Shown here piece after piece: positions 7,942 through 10,246 of a DNA stretch of 10,246 nt (positions are counted from its first letter, which is position 1; each line of letters begins with the position of its first letter). The notes under the pieces were generated by a model, which was not told the DNA's origin, did not search any database, and saw nothing but the letters and a program-made list of their open reading frames with translations. This DNA comes from Spongospora subterranea. Its lineage: Eukaryota > Endomyxa > Phytomyxea > Plasmodiophorida > Plasmodiophoridae. The stretch spans positions 1 through 10,246 of the forward strand of contig OUQQ01000683.1 of NCBI GenBank assembly GCA_900404475.1. The letters run 5' to 3'. The translations under genes were made by a program, and so were the position numbers.

Positions 7942-9364
7942 TCACAAGACAGTAAGGACAGGGATACAGGTGTTCTTGAGAAAATCAGACACTTTAGGAG
8001 TGATATTACGGAGTGATTTTCTGCATGAGACCAATTTCAAAACAAGATTCGAAATTAGGATCAGTTTTTGCAGGGTGCTCTTTGCCTTGCCAATTAGCCT
8101 ATGTTCAGGAACATCGTTGTTTTTTTGTCCGGCCTCAACGGTATCCCATCCCGACTTTCCGACCAACAGTAGTTCCATCATGTGTTCGGGCATGGCGACA
8201 CTGTTGTGAAACTCGACCTGTTCTGAATTCGTCTCCTTTCCCTAAACGGGCGATACCGTTTGTGATTATCAAATCCCAGATAGAGCGGGGAACCAGAGTT
8301 CTGACCAGAAACACACAGAGGCTCTCATAATCTTTAACCTCATCCAGGTCCCAGTTTAGGCGCCGATAGAGCATTCTCAATCCAACCAAGGACTTGGAAT
8401 GACGAACCTTAACCATTTTGTGAGTCTGCAGCAGTAATCCATCCTAGTACGCCATATAATAAGATATTGGTGATCACGATTCTCGGCAATCTCTTACTTG
8501 CACGAACTTTTCACGAACGTCAACTGGCTGTTTTTTCGAAATAATCGAATTTTCGATGCGGCAATCAAAAGTTCTGCCCTCTACGCTTTCAATTGACTGT
8601 TGACCATCAATACTGATACGGGATGCATCACGGTTTGAACTCGTGTTCGGGGTCAAATCCTAAGACGAACTTAGCAATCCCAAACACAATTTGGACATGG
8701 ACTGAACGGCCAAGTTTCTGGAAGAACTGTCACAAAACTGGTGGGCGTTTCTGTTATCAGGCACGAGATTCTCGAGAATGTCATTTGACGGCAAAATTTC
8801 CGAATCAATAGGACTTCGATTTAAATCGATAAGGCAATCGAGGTTCTCGCGCTCATGGCTCGGTGGTTGAGAACCGATACTGATGTGGGACGCGTCAGTT
8901 TTCGAACCCGGGCTCGAGTGCCATTCCTAACAACGCACTCAAAAACCCGAATCTCTATTTGAGAATGAACTGAACGACTACATTCATCGGAGAACTTTCA
9001 CCACACTGGTCGACCCGATTGATACTCGGACACTCAAACGCCAATAAGGATTTGCCTTTCAGCAAATTTGACTCAATGTCGAATATTCCAATACCAGATT
9101 GTGTAAACCTTGGTCATGGTGCATTGTCCACTCCTGCGGTGGCGACATGGTGTCCTGCAAAGACCAATGATCTCTGATTTTTGGCAATTATTTTGAGGGT
9201 AATTCCGCCATCCATACCGAGAAGGTGGAGGAGGCGATTCTTGCGGCGGCATTGGCCTGACCTGAGCCAAGCGGTTCGTCCCAACCATGACCAGGTTCGG
9301 TTGCCACAGATAGAGTCGGTCTGATCACCACAAGCAGCAAACCCAACAAGTTGAGGACACGCAT
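7942..9364 (-). CDS. Six-exon secreted protein with a duplicated 54-codon exon, function unknown
   Basis: The model joins 9364-9218, 9154-9095, 8926-8765, 8659-8498, 8425-8306 and 8217-7942, giving 308 residues. Every intron is GT-AG and phase 0, with lengths 63, 168, 105, 72 and 88 bases. Clear sites include TCG|GTATGG, CAA|GTAAGA, TTGGTCTTTGCAG and TACTGCTGCAG. Exon 1 encodes a signal peptide (MRVLNLLGLLLVVIRP, cleavage probably after LSVA) and a Gly/Ala-rich mature start. Exons 3 and 4 are both exactly 162 bases and homologous: each has DAS-x-ISI about ten residues in and a later DC-x-I. Exon 5 is basic then aromatic (MLYRRLNWDLDEV). Exon 6 contains MPEHMMELLLVGKSGWDT and ends in a Leu/Val-rich region. 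It is likely secreted. Exon 6 might continue beyond its stop by splicing to the gene at 7757-7088, but a separate gene is simpler. No known family recognised. Confidence 0.5.
8498..9015 (-). repeat. Tandem duplication, period about 267 bases, covering one exon and its preceding intron
   Basis: Two diverged copies lie head to tail, roughly 9015-8765 and 8748-8498. On the plus strand, TACTGAT at 8611-8617 matches 8878-8884 and the acceptors at 8926 and 8659 are both 267 bases apart; TGAACG blocks at 8703 and 8971 are 268 apart. The similarity includes about 84 bases of intron before each exon. The two donors also look alike (AATCTG|GTATT before copy 1, AATCTC|GTGCC after it). The period is a multiple of three and the introns are phase 0, so the frame is unchanged. 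Confidence 0.7.
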
Positions 9365-9497
9365 TGAAGGAATGGGATGGCGCAACAGTAGGGCGGTTCG
9401 CCAACGGGCAAGGATGAGTTCAGAGTTGAGGGTGAGACGAACGGTTTTAAGTGTCATTCACCAGGGTTCAGATACCCGATTATTCTCTCCTCTCTAT

Positions 9498-10122
9498 TCA
9501 ACTTTCCTGCTGTGATTTAGTTCTGCATTTGATAATGCGGGACTTCAACCACAATCGATTATCATTCGCGTTTTGCGGAGTGAAGGTCGTGGGCATCGTC
9601 AGGGGCAGCCATATCATGAACAACATCCATAGCCAAAGGAAAACGACATGATAAGTTTTGCTGCAGTGGTGGCCACGACCCGAACCTGGAGCGCCACCAC
9701 AAACCACCAATCTTGCAAGATTATTCCTCCACTGAATATATCGCTCCAGCAAAAATGCTGAATCCAACTACACGAACAAGGCGTCGTGACTCACAACAGC
9801 AAATTCTCAACCTCTCAGAGAAATTAGGTATCAACTATCACACTTGATCGTCTCTTGACATTTGTGTTATCGTGAAAAGAACCCACTGCTACGGTTCCTG
9901 ATAGAAAACGTGGACGAAAAAGGAGTCTGATCTGGCCTCTCATCTTCCGTTCGAGGCATTCACACTAACTCTCCACTCACAGCAGGACGTCGTGTTATCG
10001 CCGACGGTTGCAGCACTGATCAACTTTAGAGCACAAGTCGAGCATGGAGCAAGTGAAACAAGGGCGGTCATTGCCACAGCAACACAAAGGAAGACGGCAG
10101 GACGAACTGGGGCAGAGAACAT
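9498..10122 (-). CDS. Small two-exon secreted or membrane protein, function unknown
   Basis: Exon 1 (10122-9981) starts MFSAPVRPAVFLCVAVAMT and encodes a clear signal peptide, followed by a mature start with Cys, Thr and an NTTS glycosylation-type site. It ends at a near-consensus donor, CTGCT|GTGAGT, in phase 1. The first acceptor that continues without a stop is GTAGTTGGATTCAG at 9758. It joins exon 2 (9757-9498), whose frame is open and in phase, giving 132 residues. Exon 2 contains a Gly/Ser/His patch (GGAPGSGRGHHC) and a hydrophobic Trp/Leu/Met segment (VVFLWLWMLFMIWLPL), then a basic tail. The intron is 223 bases, the longest in the window. All three frames of exon 2 look protein-like, so exon 1 is much firmer than exon 2. 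No family recognised. Confidence 0.35.
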
Positions 10123-10140
10123 GGGTGTCAATAAACTTCT

Positions 10141-10246
10141 TCAAAACCGTGGCACGTCAGGAGCGTGATGAGTTATGGCATACGAGGGCAGGTCAGGAGC
10201 GTGATGAGTTATGGCATACGAGGGCAGGTCAGGAGCGTGATGAGTT
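10141..10246 (-). CDS. C-terminal end of a 12-residue-repeat protein, cut by the window edge
   Basis: On the minus strand the 36-base repeat reads THHAPDLPSYAI twice and then THHAPDVPRF before TGA at 10143-10141. The unit length is a multiple of three, so the frame is kept in each copy. The stop is only 18 bases from the ATG of the next minus-strand gene at 10122. The plus strand is open as well, reading GQERDELWHTRA per unit and continuing from an ATG near 10044, so the coding strand is not certain. I prefer the minus strand because all other genes use it. The repeat could also be a non-coding minisatellite. Confidence 0.3.
   Translation of the reverse strand, partial: THHAPDLPSYAITHHAPDLPSYAITHHAPDVPRF
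10156..10246. repeat. 36-base tandem repeat (minisatellite), about 2.5 copies to the window edge
   Basis: GTCAGGAGCGTGATGAGTT begins at 10156, 10192 and 10228, exactly 36 bases apart. The units shown are identical except at the outer left edge, where the first copy is preceded by GGCAC instead of GGGCAG. Near-perfect identity means the array is young or homogenised. It continues beyond the window. Confidence 0.9.

Noticed and set aside
7780..7965. Minus-strand frame with YPCPYCLVKCCG and later His/Cys residues, zinc-finger-like.
   Set aside because: It begins after a stop without a convincing acceptor, and its spacing fits no zinc-finger class I know. It lies in the gap between two gene models. 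An extra exon here cannot be excluded.
8135..8416. A death-fold (CARD-like) domain seemed to appear if the frames at 8416-8220 and 8217-8100 were joined with a one-base shift.
   Set aside because: The resemblance depended on an unexplained frameshift. A normal 88-base phase-0 intron (8305-8218) joins the same frames without any error and removes the stretch that looked like the second CARD helix. The protein also has a signal peptide, which does not suit a CARD adaptor.
6144..8700. A non-standard genetic code in which TAA/TAG encode an amino acid, suggested by sensible reading through a few stops.
   Set aside because: The 356-codon intronless gene has no in-frame TAA or TAG, and most apparent read-throughs are resolved by ordinary introns.

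Overview
The window looks like an intron-rich but compact animal genome, most likely an invertebrate. Every gene I can support lies on the minus strand. Most are split by GT-AG introns of about 36-223 bases, signal-peptide starts recur, and a truncated LINE-type retrotransposon tail lies between two genes. I see no bacterial features: no ribosome binding sites and no uninterrupted operon of long ORFs. I cannot name the species or phylum. Tiny introns and close co-directional genes would fit a compact-genome lineage such as some nematodes or appendicularians, but that is only a guess.

Layout, read along the minus strand from the right end. (1) 10246-10141: the end of a reading frame built on a 36-base tandem repeat, cut by the window edge. 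(2) 10122-9498: a small two-exon secreted or membrane protein. (3) 9364-7942: a six-exon secreted protein with all introns in phase 0 and two homologous exons of exactly 162 bases. (4) 7757-7088: a three-exon protein. (5) 7020-6461: remains of a retrotransposon tail on the plus strand. (6) 6143-5608: the last two exons of a gene whose 5' end I cannot resolve. (7) 5128-4129: a five-exon protein with a signal peptide and a hydrophobic C-terminus. (8) 3961-2373: a nine-exon protein with all introns in phase 1, whose middle exons arose by tandem duplication. (9) 1221-151: an intronless secreted protein of the AsaB/CmcJ/GA4-desaturase-like oxygenase family. This is the only gene whose family I recognise. 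About 1.15 kb of AT-rich sequence without a supported gene separates it from gene 8.

The split-gene models were built by hand from splice-site motifs, frame continuity and intron phase. The models at 2373-3961 and 7942-9364 are the firmest, because frame, phase and internal duplication agree. Those at 5608-6143, 7088-7757 and 9498-10122 are provisional. Apart from the oxygenase, no product could be assigned a function. The shared strand and short gaps (133-184 bases for three neighbouring pairs) suggest a locally expanded or operon-like set of secreted proteins, but no pathway can be read from the sequence.
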